A stretch of 64,000 bases of DNA, taken from positions 14,323,583-14,387,582 of the forward strand of contig CM052359.1 of the NCBI GenBank assembly GCA_028551475.1, in the 5' to 3' direction. A model generated the notes under the pieces. That model did not search any database. It was not told the origin of the DNA and saw only the letters and a program-made list of their open reading frames with translations. A program made the translations under genes and the position numbers. Source of the DNA: Casuarina equisetifolia (taxonomy: Eukaryota; Streptophyta; Magnoliopsida; Fagales; Casuarinaceae). Shown piece by piece: positions 35,324 to 48,120 of this stretch; position 1 is the first letter of the stretch; every line of letters begins with the position of its first letter.

Positions 35324-38300
35324 ATGGAGATTTCTTGTCGGCTCTTAGTCTTTTCGATCTTTCTTTTCTCTATGGCGTCCGGGGCTTTATCTGTTGAGAA
35401 TTTTCATCAAGCGTAAGTAATCTTTAATGGTTTCTTTGAGTTGTCTGGGTTTGAATCGGAGGCTAATTACCTACGTTTATAGTATTGGACTTATTACAGT
35501 TGAGTTTCTTCGCTGGTTTGTTATAAAGAGATAATCTTTGTATTGGGCTCCTTGTGATTTTTGTGATCTTGGCGATAGATTTTCGCAACTGTTGGTTGCT
35601 GTGTCGTATGTACACTTGTTGCCATTGGGGGCCAAATATGCCTTGATTTTTCCTTAAAGAAAGGAAAAATGCACTTGTCGGACATAAGAAAGCAGTAGTA
35701 GTGTTCTATCTTACTTCCATTCTATTTTGAGCTTGAATGTACTCTTTTCGTGTTCACTTCTTGATTTTTTTTTTTAATCCGTCTCTGATGGTGTAAAATG
35801 AATTGCATTGATTATTTGGTTCATAATGTGAAAAGGTTAAATTGGTTTCAATGTAAAGTGACCAATGTAGTGCTTAAAGCTTGGGGGAGTTAGGGCACGC
35901 TGATCTTTTAGCTTAATTTAAGTTGTGGGGGAAAATAAATGATGACCATTAGGCCCTTAGCTTTTTAGAATAGGATAGTTTAGGGCTCTATTTAGGTCTG
36001 TGAGAAGATCAAGAACATGGGAAGAATTTGCCCTGTTTTAAACATAAGAATTGATTGATTGATTCTGAATAATTATATCTAGAGGTCCAGTTATAGTAGT
36101 AGGAAACTTAGGTGAATGTAGTTATTCTATAAAACTGAACTAAAATGTTGCTCTATCTGGATTGGAGCCCTAAGTTATGTACCTCTTCAATGTCACGGGC
36201 AGCATACTTGTTGCTGGTTTCACTTAAATGTTTACTTATGCTTAATATTGAAGTTACTCAGTTTCGCTTAGGAGAAGTACCAAGATGTAGTCATTTATGT
36301 TTTCCTGAGTTGAGGGCCGTTGGTTCACATAAACTCACACCCAGTCTTGGTTGCAGTTGTAACTTAAGTTCGGAAAACATTTGACTTTGCATAAGAAGTT
36401 ATATTTTGTTGTGAACATCAAAATGGACTGATTTAAAAAACCAGCTCAGAATTGGGAAATTAATGACTCGTAATTCCTCGTCTATTTAAGCTGTAATATT
36501 AAATGAGAATTAATTGATAATTTGAGGGAGTAACAATTAGATATTTTTGAAGAAATGAAGATATATACTTCACAATATAATATCCATGGGCTAAGTTAAA
36601 CAAAGGAAGAACAACTTTGTGTGATTACTTTTTTCTTTAATTAGTAAATAATCACCATTATTTGTTATTCTTGCATCAGAGCATTATTTCTTCTTGCATT
36701 GTTGTGGTGATTACCTACTGCTGATCATTGTTTGCTTGCTTTTGTTTCTCTTTTTAGTCACTTCATATTAGTTTAAAAGCTGATGCAATGTATTTATTTT
36801 GATACATAAAGGTTTCCAATTGTGGAACCTGATCCTGGTCATACAAAACTTCGTCTTGCAAGGGAAGGACTGGAGGCTATTGAGAGGATAACGACTCCTA
36901 TTGCAGCTATTGCTGTAAGCCTGAGATTCATTATTTGGCATCTAGTACTTCTTAAGTAGAAATGAAAGATATATCCAAACTCTTCTCCGTTTTCAGTTCA
37001 CTAAATGTTAGGAATCGGTGGATCCTTGATAGCATTCTTGTGTCCATCACTAGTCCGTCCTGTAATGCTAAGTGGGCGTTATATATAATTTTTGATTAGT
37101 GATGCTCTCTTGAGAAAATATCTCCAAGTAAAAATTACTTCTTTTTTTTTTTAAATCCTTTTCACCCTAACTCTATCTTGATCACTGTATTGTCAGGTTA
37201 TTGGGCCATACCGCTCAGGAAAATCTTTTTTGCTTAATCAACTTCTCTCTCTCTCTTGTTATGAAGGTTAGACTTCATTTTATGCTCACCAAGCTTGATT
37301 GGTTTCAATGAATTCATATCCTTGGATGTGCTTTATTTCTCAGGCTTTGGTGTTGGACACATGCGTGACACAAAAACAAAAGGTAAAGCTGTGTGTGATA
37401 TTGATGTTGTGGATATGCCTAACTATTATTTGTGGGTGTTATATAAAATATTTGTTTTTTCTATTTACAGGAATATGGGTTTGGGGGGCTCCTATAGAAT
37501 TGGATATCGATGGAGTTAGAACTTCAGTCATTTATCTTGATACAGAGGGATTTGAAAGTATTGGGAAGTCTAATGTGTATGATGACCGGTAATTTCCATC
37601 ATATAATTTGGTTTCCTTTCTTGGTTGTAATTCTAGTGCATTTTGGGGTTATAATAACTGACTCTGCAGGATTTTTGCTTTGGCAAATGTTCTGAGTTCT
37701 GTGCTCATCTATAACCTGCCTGAGACGGTTAGTAGCCAACATTTTACTTTCTCATTATTTTGTTAGTTCTGCTGCTTGTGATCCTGAACTGTTGAGTGGC
37801 TTACTGAACTAGGTTCTTCCTACGTCAAAATTTAGATGGAAAGATGTTAGACAGAAATATGGATAATAGTGTTGGGTCTCACGTTCTGGATAAAGGGCTT
37901 CATTGAGTAACTACTTGCTAGATTAAAGTTGATGTTGATCCTGGGTAACATCTGGAATTTATGGTTTATGCTAAGGATAGGATTGAAGATGATAAAAGTA
38001 GCATGGCCGCTTTCTAGATTTTATATGCCCGCAGAGCAGAAATGTGGTTCCAAGTGCTGATAATATAAGGCTGTTGGCAGCTATGGAAGGATGAAAATTC
38101 AGTTACAGACAAAATAAAAAATATTGCACTCGTATAATCATTATGTAGGCTATCCTTTCTATGTTTATGAGATGCCAATTAGTACAAAAAGAAAATACGA
38201 GTCACTACCTCATTTACTTGGTTCTGGGAAATGCCAGTTATCAAGTCAAAAGCTCCAAATTTCAATGTCTCAATTGACTGATTGGGCTGTTGTAATCACT

Positions 38301-41300
38301 TTTTTTTTTTTTTTGTGGTCTTTTTGTGCATAGATTCGTGAAGCTGATATCTCTCGTTTGTCATTCGCCGTGGAACTTGCTGAAGAATTTTATGGGAGGT
38401 ATATACCTTTGGGAGTTATCTTATAAGAAATTTGTGTCATAATAACATGTTATGGGAAGCTGGTCCTTTATTTTTTGAGTTTTATCCTAGTAACAAATAA
38501 GGGCGAGTTTTGTCTTATGACAAATAAGTTGAAAGGTTAAATTTTGTCTGTTTTTTAATAGAAAATCTTCTAGTTGTCCTTTTCTCTTCTATCATCATGC
38601 TGGGGAAGCAATTAAGCGTAGAAAATGAAATTGCTTTTTCGTAAGAAACTAAGGGTCGAGAATAGCTCCATCCCATAGAGGTGTGCGGGGGTGGATCTTG
38701 TATATGGCCTGTGCTCTTCACCCTTTGGGGATGGAGCAGACTACCCCTACCACTCCACCCTTGTAAACCCGTACAAGACTGGAGATCTTCACCATTGCAA
38801 AGATGATGATGTTGGAATGCCCTCTATCATCTCCTTCTTTGGGGTTGGAGCATATAACCAATCTCCTGGTTTTACTTTTCTTTCTTAAAAATGGTGGATC
38901 TCCTTTTGTATTTCTATTTTCTAAATTTTATGTTATTTCTATCTTGGTCTGACATGAACAAGATAAAAAATGGTAGATTGTCTCTGAAGTATGAATAGAG
39001 GAGTGATAGTTCAACAACTTTTTTGTCTCAAGACAAACATTTATGTTTTAATTACTAAATTAGAAGCTCAGTCTCTTATTTGTTACATGGTCTAAGTCAT
39101 GATCATATGAGATGATTTCAATATGTGGATTAGATTGATTTATGCTCAATATTGGTCTTGGAAATCCTATTTGAATTATTGAGACTAACTTGTTTTCTTG
39201 TGTGACTGATGACAAACATAAACGTTGAACAGGGTGAAGGTAATATTGATATCTCGTTTGTTGTTCTTTTTATCAATCTTCTCATTCTTAAGTTATTGTG
39301 TACACTTTGTTATGCATTTTGAATGGCTGGATATTTTGTAGGGCCAGGAAATTGCCTTTGAACCTGCAAAGCTTTTGTGGCTTATCCAGCGTGATTTCCT
39401 ACGTAAGTTTAGAAATGCTTTCAGGGTATGTTTGTTGTGGTGATGAAAGAAGCCCTCTGTTATCAATTCTTTTCTTTGGACCCTCCCATCTTTTTCGTTT
39501 ACTTTCAAGAGTAAGCTGTGACAATTTATATACTACATGATGCTTTTCTTTCTGAAGTTGGATAGAAACTGACACTTCTGGATGGTGATTCACAGAAGGG
39601 AAGTCTGTGCAAGAAATGGTGAATGAAGCTCTTCAACGTGTCCCCAATGAAGATGGTAATTTTTTAACTACTAGCACACATTATGAATGAGTTCTACTAT
39701 TTGTAACCCGACTGCTGTTTTACAAAAAAGATTTTGATGTGAGGTCCTTTTGCATATTGCAGGGGACAAAAATATTGAGCTGGTAACTTCTTTTTGTGAC
39801 TCTTCTTTTGTCAATTACCTGTAGAATCTGACAATTTTTGAGGTCTTCTAAGTCTTTTTTCTGTTACTTTTTTAGGTTAATCAAATCCGGGAGTCATTGG
39901 CTATTATGGGTAATAGCAGCACCGCGTTTAGCTTACCACAAGTATGTGTTTCTTTCATTCCTTAATAATGTCTCCCAGTGCTACCCCCTCTCTCTGTTTC
40001 AACTGCTATTGTTCACCTAAGTATGGAAGAGATGGCTGGGTGTTGAGTTGTGTTGGCTTTGTAAACCTAAGTTATGTTATAGGAGCATCTCAAATGTGTG
40101 AAGTACCCTTGTTGGACATGATATGGGTGGGAAAACTTGTGCGTGCTGGATATGCCATTTGTCAGACACGTAGACATTAAATGTATCAGTCTAAGGAAGA
40201 GAGGATTTCATCTATTATTTGCTTGACAGTTCATGGGGTGTCTTTTTCCTATCTTCATATATTCACTGTTAGTTTGATAAGTATTGAACTCTTTATGTCA
40301 TAGAGTAAACTATTTCACTTGAACTTTTTATGTTGTAGAGGAAATTATTCAACCTTAGCTCTTGGATAAAGGAGAAAAATTGATTTGCCTGATGCTCTGG
40401 GAAAAATTCATACTCTTGTTAAGAAATGTGTTAGGGCAACTGTTATTTAAAGATTTGTGCACTTGACATTCACAACTAATCCATATTTAACAGCCATCTA
40501 AAGTTGCTTGGACATGACCTTTATTGTCATAGACATCAGAAAAGCACCTAACTTTTGTCATTTAGATAATTGTAGTGTCATTGGAAACTAAACAGCTGGC
40601 TCTTGACCTTTATTTTTAGTCAGTTTACTCTTATTTTCAAAAATTAGTTTCTAATTACGATTCTGGAGGGTAAACACATTTTTGGAAAACATGTTGCTGT
40701 CCGTGGTTTTCATTTTCTGAACAGAAAAAAGAAGAAACCATTTTCATGTTCTTTCAAAATCAAGTATTTGTTGAGAATAACACTTCAGAAAGAATGTGTG
40801 AGAACTTGTATGGGAAGACGTTCAAGTGATGCCACCAAGCTCTATTAGTATTCTTGCACTCCATATTTCTGGAACATGACTGAGTTTCAGTGGACAAATT
40901 GATTTTCCAGAAGTTTTATTTACCCATTACCAACAATATGGTGATTGGACCAATCGTCTGTAGGTCCATGTCTCCCTTGACTATCAGAAAGCTAAAATGC
41001 TTTTATGAAGAATGTTCTTCCCTTGTTTTCGAAACTCTTTTACTTGTACATAACTGCAAGTGTATTTTTGTAGCCTGTCACCATAACAATCCGTGCTGTT
41101 ATGTTTAGCTTCTCACCCATGGTCACTGTGTTAGTTATCTCCTCTTTTCAATGAAGCTTCTCACTAGAACTTCCTTAAAAATAAAATAAAGATGGGTTAT
41201 TAAGGAATTAAACTTGATCTTTTGTATGTTGGTTCTGCTGTAGATCCTGACTATGTCTTGGTAGCTGCAAACCCTTGCTATTGAAATCTTTGCCTTGCTG

Positions 41301-43992
41301 ATCTTATTGACCTCTACTGTGAACTTTTGAACAGCCTCATCTGCAACGAACAAAGCTTTGTGACATAAAGGATGGTGAACTTGATCCTGCATATCTCGCA
41401 AGGCGGGAGAAATTGAAAGAACTTGTTGCCGGCATTATCCGTCCAAAGATTGTTCAGGGTAAAACTCTAAATGGAAAGGAGTTTGTTTCTTTCCTGGAGC
41501 AGGTACCCTCGGACTCAAGATTTTGATTTACCACCTCTTTAATCTTCCAGCTCAAAACTTCTGATTTGTTGAGTTATAGAGTTGGAATTTGCTCAAGTCT
41601 GGAGCTTACACTAGTTCTTCCCCCTTGAGCGGTAGAGATTTTGTAAACCCCATTTATTTGGAAATTAGTAGGGGTCAAGGGTGAGGTTTTGAGTTCCAAC
41701 TTCCATGTTGCACAATTTGTATATGCCTGTAAACAAATAAAATGTTGTGACAAGGGATGAATGTGAAGAAGATTTCTCAGGTTTAGAATGATGTGCGTTG
41801 TTTATGTACATTTGCTTTAACCTTATGTGCTTTGATTTTTAAATTTTAGATACTTGAAGCCTTGAATAAAGGGGAGATCCCATCAACAGGCTCTCTTGTG
41901 GAGGTTTTCAATAAAGGTATTCTGGAGCGGTGTTTGAAGCTATACAGTGAATATATGGCCAAATTGCATTTACCTCTAACGGAGCAAGATCTACAAGATG
42001 CCCATGACAAGTCTAGAGAGGAAGTGATGAAAGTTTTTGATGAGCAGCATTTTGGAAGACATCATGCTAAGAAATCTGTCGTGCAACTGGATGAAGAAAT
42101 ACAAAAGGTATTTTTTATGCCATTTTAGTACCATGACCATCTTTTATATGGATTCTTTACACTCTGAATGCAGTGTGTAGTGGACGGAAAGTTGACTGTG
42201 TACTGGCTTCTTGTGAGACTTGATTGAGCAAGTTACACAAAGTGGCTTGTGTATTCAGTCCCCTGAAACTGAACTTAATTTAGCTAGTCTCTGTTTTGTT
42301 TTGGCAGTGCCAATGGCTAAGTGGTTCTTTTTAAGATTTCGGTATTGCTTTGTTAGTTGACCTATTTCTGTTTCATGATCTTGCTAATAGTAATTAATTA
42401 TCTCAAGGGTGTTCTAGTTACTGGTGGTGTTACTGCTGCATTTCCGGGTTAAATGCAATACCCTGGTTGTCATAAATATTCGAGGCACTTGTTGTTTCCT
42501 TGGATAAGATACAGAGTTTACTATGATTCAAAATCACATGCTTATCTCCACTGCAAATTTGATCTAGGTGTATAAAAATGTTATTTTGGCAAACGAATAT
42601 CGATCCTCAAAACTCTGCGAGGCACTATATACCACATGCGAGGACAAAATGGACCAACTGCAAGTTCTCAAGCTTCCTTCTATGGCAAAATTCAATGCAG
42701 GTTTCCTTCAGTGCAACCAAAGTTTCGAGCATGAGTGTGTTGGACCTTCGAAGACAAACTATGAGCAACGCATGGTGAAGGTCTGGCATTCATATTCTAT
42801 TATCTCATTCATTCAGTTTCTTTCTTCTGCATTTCTTGTTTTAGTTGTTGAACACCGGGGTTAAAGTTAAGTTTAACGTTTAAGTATTGCAGAAATAGGG
42901 AAGCCATATGAAACTCCAATTTTCTGTTTTATGGGGGTTTTCCATTCTCACAGCTGGTGTTTTTTGACAATAGTCCATAACCAGAAATCATGTATATAAG
43001 ATTGATTTTTTTTTTTTGGGTTAGGTAAAGGGGGTTTGTGGATATGAGGTGTTGCAGGATCTAAGTCCTGGATGAGCAATAGCCAATTACCGGGCTACTG
43101 ACCTATTGATAGTGCATAAGATTGAGTTGTTGCTTATGACATAAGAACAAGAGTTAGTATTGGAAATGAAAGACTTTTTTTAGTTATTCTGTTGGTCAAT
43201 TTAAGAAATGAGGGGTACTAATCCTTTAATCTGCTGAACTTTATGAATGAATGTGCAGATGTTGGGAAGGTCACGATCTCTATTTATTAAGGAGTACAAC
43301 CACCGGCTGTTCAATTGGTTGGTGGCGTTCTCTCTTGTTATGGTGGTGATGGGGCGGTTTGTAATAAAGTTTATTTTGATTGAGATTGGGGCATGGATTC
43401 TCTTTATCTTCTTAGAGACGTACACAAGGATGTTTTGGTCAGCAGAGTCGCTCTACTACAACCCAGCTTGGCATTTCATAGTTGCCACTTGGGAAATGCT
43501 CGTTTACAGCCCTATACTAGATTTGGACAGGTAGTAAATTTGAACATCGGTTAAACCTTAATCTTCTCTCTCTCTCTCTCTCTCTCCTCTTTTTCTTTTT
43601 TTCTTTTTTTATTTTTTAAAGTTAGGCAAAATGAATGCGGGGATTGAGTCTTGAACCTAACATTTTCCAAGCAAAAGAGGTCTTAGGCCGCTCGTAACTC
43701 TATTGGATTACTAGTGAATTGACTAAACTCAATAGACAATGGAGGCTTTAGCCTACTAGTAACTTTAGTGGGCTACTAATGAATTAGTTAATCTTGTGTT
43801 TAGTGCCCATAAGGTTGTGCTTACATTGTTTTTCATGTTGTTGGGGACAGGTGGGCTATTCCCATTGGAGTAATGTTGGTGATATTAATACTATATTGGC
43901 GTTGTTATGGGCGAAGAAAACACGGGCCACGCTGGATATTACCTTTGTACAACAATCATAAAAGTGGTTCGAGTCGGCTAAGATCAGACTAA
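35324..43992 (+). CDS. Guanylate-binding-protein-like large GTPase, 17 exons, 602 aa
   Basis: Dynamin-superfamily GTPase of the GBP/atlastin type. Exons: 35324-35412, 36812-36914, 37197-37266, 37344-37382, 37471-37588, 37670-37727, 38334-38398, 39233-39239, 39342-39402, 39596-39655, 39763-39782, 39876-39941, 41335-41502, 41850-42107, 42568-42780, 43259-43530, 43851-43992. All introns are GT-AG and the phases agree throughout. Key parts: hydrophobic N-terminus (about residues 7-22, LLVFSIFLFSMASGAL); P-loop GPYRSGKS (67-74); DTEG (124-127); the GBP-type RD motif LIQRD (R200, D201); a helical stalk (about 220-480); hydrophobic segments at about 485-520 and 557-572; a basic tail. By memory it resembles the short Arabidopsis GBP-like protein At2g38840 in length and layout. 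Function in plants is poorly known; GTP binding and membrane association are inferred. No defect seen. Confidence 0.94.
39233..39239 (+). other. 7-nt microexon (exon 8) of the GTPase gene
   Basis: The exon is GGTGAAG, bounded by an AG acceptor (39231-39232) and a GTAATA donor (39240 on). It completes the Arg codon left open by exon 7 and adds Val-Lys, giving FYGR-V-K-GQE, which fits the family sequence (FYGRVKGQ) as I recall it. Skipping it would shift the frame. Confidence 0.88.
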
Positions 43993-45514
43993 GAGGACAG
44001 TGACTGCATGCATAAGCCTCTGGCATGCTCCTGTTTTCTCATCATTTCCGGTGAGCTCGCTGTTTTTTAATACACGAAGCCTGCCGATCAATTTTTTGGT
44101 CTTCAACACCGATCATACCGCAAAGCCATGAAAGGTGAAGATCATCGGCCGTCTTGATGAGTGGTTGTTATTGTAGCATCTCCAAGTGGTGTTCCTACTT
44201 ATTACTCCATACGTCTATTGTTTCATTGTTGTTTTTGTTAAATTACCTTATAATTCGAATGTAATACCTTTGGAAGGCTGTGAAAGGAGAAAAAAGTAAA
44301 AGAAAAGAAGAAAGAAGGAAATTGGTTCAGAGGAGTAACTTGCTTTGAATTCTTTTGATCGTTAATTAGATCAGATAAATTACATGGTGACAAAAGATGT
44401 CTTCTTTGTGTATGTATTTTCTAGGGTCTTGATTGAAGAGTCTTGCAAATTCTGGTCTCAGTGACTTGTCTGTACTATTGGCTTGTTGACGACTACCACA
44501 TTTAAATGCCGAGAAAACTACAGAAAAATTTGTAGTACAATTTAATGGGAAGGTTTTTAGAAACTATACCTATCTCTTGATTTAATAGGTGAAGTGACAT
44601 ATTGGAAATTATTGCAATAACAGTAACAATTTGTGGATTAAATTCTGACGTAATTACCAAGAAAAGGAGTCGTTTGTTACTCTCTTGCCGATGTCTTTGT
44701 TCTTCCCTCTGCGGCTCTACACAGGACCACCCGGCGATCTTTGTTACGTAAAGTTTAAATGGAACTTTTTACAGGAGTCCAGATGTTATAAAAGGCTTTG
44801 GCGAAGCGGGAAGATACGCAGTCCATTATATGCCCTAGCTAAGTCCTGTTATTCCTGGCTGGGCTGCCGTTGAAAGGCAGGAAATGCTTTGCTTTTTGGA
44901 GCTTGCCAACGATCATGTCTCACTTTCCTGCCGCCCTCATAGCAGAGTGCATCATCAAAGACACAGGCAATACAATGTTTTCCAAGGAAAATTATCATCC
45001 TATAGATTTGATCCGTACAAAAATATTACATATAGGTGTAAAATATTAGATAAGCGGACTGAGAATAGAACATAAAATTTCTTCAATTTTGGGTTTCTTC
45101 TCCATCAAATTCATCTTCTTTCAATGTATTTGAACCACTCTAGTTCTTAGTATTGTTTATCCTGTAAACACCAAAATGGAATAAGCTTATGTAGTCTGGT
45201 TACATAAAAGAGAATCATGTTTTTACATTTATTTGATAGAAGGAAAATTGAAAATTAAGAAAATTAGTGCCATATCAAACCCCAATTTTCTGGTTTCATG
45301 AAAATATCAATTGTTTTTTATTTAGTAGTAGTGTCTAAAAATCCTAGCACTTCCAACACTCCCCACGTAATTCTTATCAAGCTTAACAGGGAGTGTTAAG
45401 TGGCTAGCAAAGTTATGAAATAGGATATGCACCTCAATAATGTCAATTGCTTTTGATATAGTAGTAGTGCTTAAGAATCCTAATACTTTTAATGCTGCCC
45501 AAGTATGTTTAGTC
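43993..45514. other. 3' flank of the GTPase gene and intergenic sequence
   Basis: Presumably begins with the 3' UTR of the GTPase gene; no clear poly(A) signal can be singled out. Two diverged copies of a short block (TAGTAGTAGTG followed by AATCCTA) lie at about 45309 and 45437, 128 bases apart. Short open frames here have no recognisable domain. Confidence 0.5.
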
Positions 45515-45954
45515 CGATGGATTTTAGACTTTGTTCCAATTACAGCAAAGGATCAAATGAACAAAAAAGTTCCCAGATGTTTTGGTTGCAAACAAGGCTT
45601 AGATTTAGCAAACAAGAGCTTACAAGTAGCGGGAACAAGGTCACACTCGTCCTACAGAATACAAAGGGAGTTCACCAATACAAAATGAAGAACTCCGTCT
45701 CCCTATTTAACTAGTGAACCTACTGACATCAAATATTGTTCCACATACTTTCAATTACAGCTAAAAAGATGGTCTTCTGCACTCGACCATATCTCCAAGA
45801 TCTTCTTTCTACTTCAAGGCTTAAGCTGCTACTCGCACGTAATCTTCAAAATCTCTTCTTTTATGATGCTGTGTCCCCCTTTTCTTGTTGTTTACTTGGA
45901 CAATACAACTGCTTCCACTGTTGAGGGATAGAAAACCAACATCACACTTCAACA
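45515..45954 (-). repeat. 3' LTR of the short Copia derivative
   Basis: On the plus strand it runs from about TGGATTTTAGAC (45518) to CACTTCAACA (45954), preceded on the minus strand by the purine tract AAGGAGGGA. It matches 47165-47600, including GTTTTGGTTGCAAACAAGGC. Confidence 0.87.
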
Positions 45955-47164
45955 TCCCTCCTTGACGGGGTTTGTTGTGACCCCAATCAATTCTCTTAAG
46001 TGCTCACGTTGCTGTCTTGATAAGCCTTTTGCAAACATATTTGCTCTCCAATCGTTAATTGGACAGTATTCAAATCTAACCTCCTTTGATTCTATTAATT
46101 CCTAACATAATGCACCTTGATTGAGACGTCTTTAGTCTTAGAATGGTGTCTGGGATTCTTTGTCATGGCAAATTGCAGATTTGCTATCTGAATAGACTGT
46201 TGTCTCCTCTACTTGTCCGGTTCCCATTTCTAATAGAACTCTGTGCAGCCACACAACCAAGCATGTAGTAGAAGATGCTGCAACATACTAGGATTTAGCT
46301 GTGAAAAATGAGATAGAGCTTTGTTTCTTTGAATACCACGAGAAGATGGCTGAGCCGAGACTGGAAAGCATATCCAATGGTGCTTCTAAAGTCCTTGGTA
46401 TTGCTTCCCCAGTCATTGTCAATGTAACCAATAAGAGCAAACCGATCTGCATAGCTTACGACCTGAAATCTAGTGTACCCTTTAGATACCTGAGTAATCT
46501 TTAGAGTTTGCAATGGTGAGCCTTTGTTGGTTTCTGCATAAACCAAGATAGCAGAGAAACAACAAACAAGGTATCCGACATTTTCAGTAATTCTAAATCA
46601 CACTCTAGGGATTGAATCCTTATTGCACGTACCTTAGGGTTGCCAAGCAAATCATTTTTAAGCAAAGTACATAGCTCATGTGGAGTTGCTACATGAGATA
46701 TTTTGCTGAACATGTGCTCTGCAATAAAAAGATGCATCACTATCATGGTTCTCATCTCCTTGTCCAGATTCTTCCGGAGTCTCTCACGTTTTACTGGTGT
46801 AATTGTAGCTTCATTCTCCACTGTATTCACATTCCCAAGTGCCTTGGCACTTGAGATATGTGGTCATCCAAATTGACCAGGTATGATAGTTATCTCCAAT
46901 GAACACGGGCAATGGAAGCTATGAATTGTGTATAACAGGGTAGGATTAGACGAGTTGGTGGTTGACGAGGAATTTCCTGATGGAGAAATGCCATGAGGCG
47001 CTAGAGAGGTAAGCTTTCAGATAAGGCCTAGTGTGACTATCAGATCCTGAAGCTCTGATACCACTAATGGATTTTAGACTTTGTTTTGAGTACAACAAAG
47101 GATCGAATGAACAAAAAGTTTCAAGATGTTTTGGTTGCAAACAAGGCTTAGGCTCTGATCTCAC

Positions 47165-47600
47165 TAATGGATTCCAGACTGTGTTTTGAGTACAACAAAA
47201 GATCGAATGAACAAAAAGTTCAAGACGTTTTGGTTGCAAACAAGGCCTAGATTCGGCAAACAAAAGCTTACAAGTAGCAGGAACAAGGCTATAATCGTCT
47301 TACAGAAGACAAAGGGAGTTCACCATTATAAAATGAAGAACTCGATCTCCTTATTTAACTAGCGAACCTACTGACATCACGCACTATTCTACACACTTTC
47401 AGTTTCAACAAAAAGGATGGTGTTTTGCACTTGACCATACCATAAAGATCTTCTTTCAGTTAAGGGTTAAGCTCTTACTTGCACGCAATCTTCAAAATCT
47501 CTTCATTCATGAGGCTGTGTCTCTCTTTTCTTGCTGTTTACTTAGACAATACAACTGTTTCCACTATCGAGGGATAGAGAACCCACGTCACACTTCAACA
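47165..47600 (-). repeat. 5' LTR of the short Copia derivative
   Basis: Same family as 45515-45954. About 100 bases of its inner end together with the primer site are duplicated next to it (GCTCTGAT at 47053 and again near 47154). Confidence 0.87.
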
Positions 47601-47619
47601 TAGTCATCTAAGATTTGAT

Positions 47620-48120
47620 GCACAACTACAACTTTTTGAGTTATCATATGTGTATTAGATTTGATTGGGACCAATGTCACATGATCATGCACTCACGAAT
47701 CAAGGCATCGGTCTTTTTACACGTTGTGAATGTTACTACAGCTGAGCGTGTTCAAGATTCGGCAAACCTTGAAGTAATCTATGACAAGGTTAATGGTACT
47801 AGGATTTACACAACCAAGTAACAACTCACAGATTTGACACAATATAATGACCTACTCACTCTCTATCCCATAAAATTGAGCAATTCACGGGGTGGGTATG
47901 AATCATCCGAAGGGGCAATCACATGCCCTTGCCAACAATACCATTGCAACTTCACTAGAAAAGCTTATGAAGAAGGAAGACAAGTTTAAGTTGATCAAAT
48001 TTCTCGTTAGGTTACATGAAACTTGTGAGGGACTTGAGGGCAATATCATGGCTAATCCGCCTACGGTTTTCACCAATTTCAGACTACAACAAGGCTTTTG
48101 GTTCCCAGCGGCTGCTGCTT
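47620..48120 (+). mobile_element. Copia gag fragment
   Basis: Fragments such as WDQCHMIMHSRIKAS, IYDKVNGTRIY and the KLIKFLVRLHETCEG helix read like the Copia gag domain (usual form: DKVNGSRIYQL and FLMGLNE). Nothing else of an element is seen around it, and no LTRs belong to it. It is an old, broken scrap on the plus strand, directly next to the short Copia derivative but in the opposite direction. Confidence 0.7.

Larger units (their letters stand above)
45515..47600 (-). mobile_element. Short two-LTR Copia derivative
   Basis: LTRs lie at 45515-45954 and 47165-47600, with the target duplication TAGTC on both sides (45510-45514 and 47601-47605). On the minus strand the order is 5' LTR, primer site GTGGTATCAGAGC (near 47064-47052), a gag remnant (about 46830-46510, including KNDLLGNPKVRAIRIQSLE), an RNase H piece (about 46546-46300, IGYIDNDWGSNTKDFRST), purine tract AAGGAGGGA, and 3' LTR. 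At about 2.1 kb it is far shorter than an autonomous Copia and is broken; it probably moved or died as a defective copy. It lies about 1.5 kb downstream of the GTPase gene. Confidence 0.88.

Noticed and set aside
37246-37258. CT microsatellite in the GTPase gene
   Set aside because: It is coding sequence of exon 3 (Leu-Ser-Leu-Ser) and is in frame.
43201-43425. Minus-strand frame of 74 codons
   Set aside because: Antisense to exon 16 of the GTPase gene.
43620-43850. Possible SINE in the last GTPase intron (TTGAACCTAAC and CTAGTGAATTGAC wording)
   Set aside because: Only short similarity to 48410-48505; no A box, poly(A)/T tail or target duplication could be confirmed.
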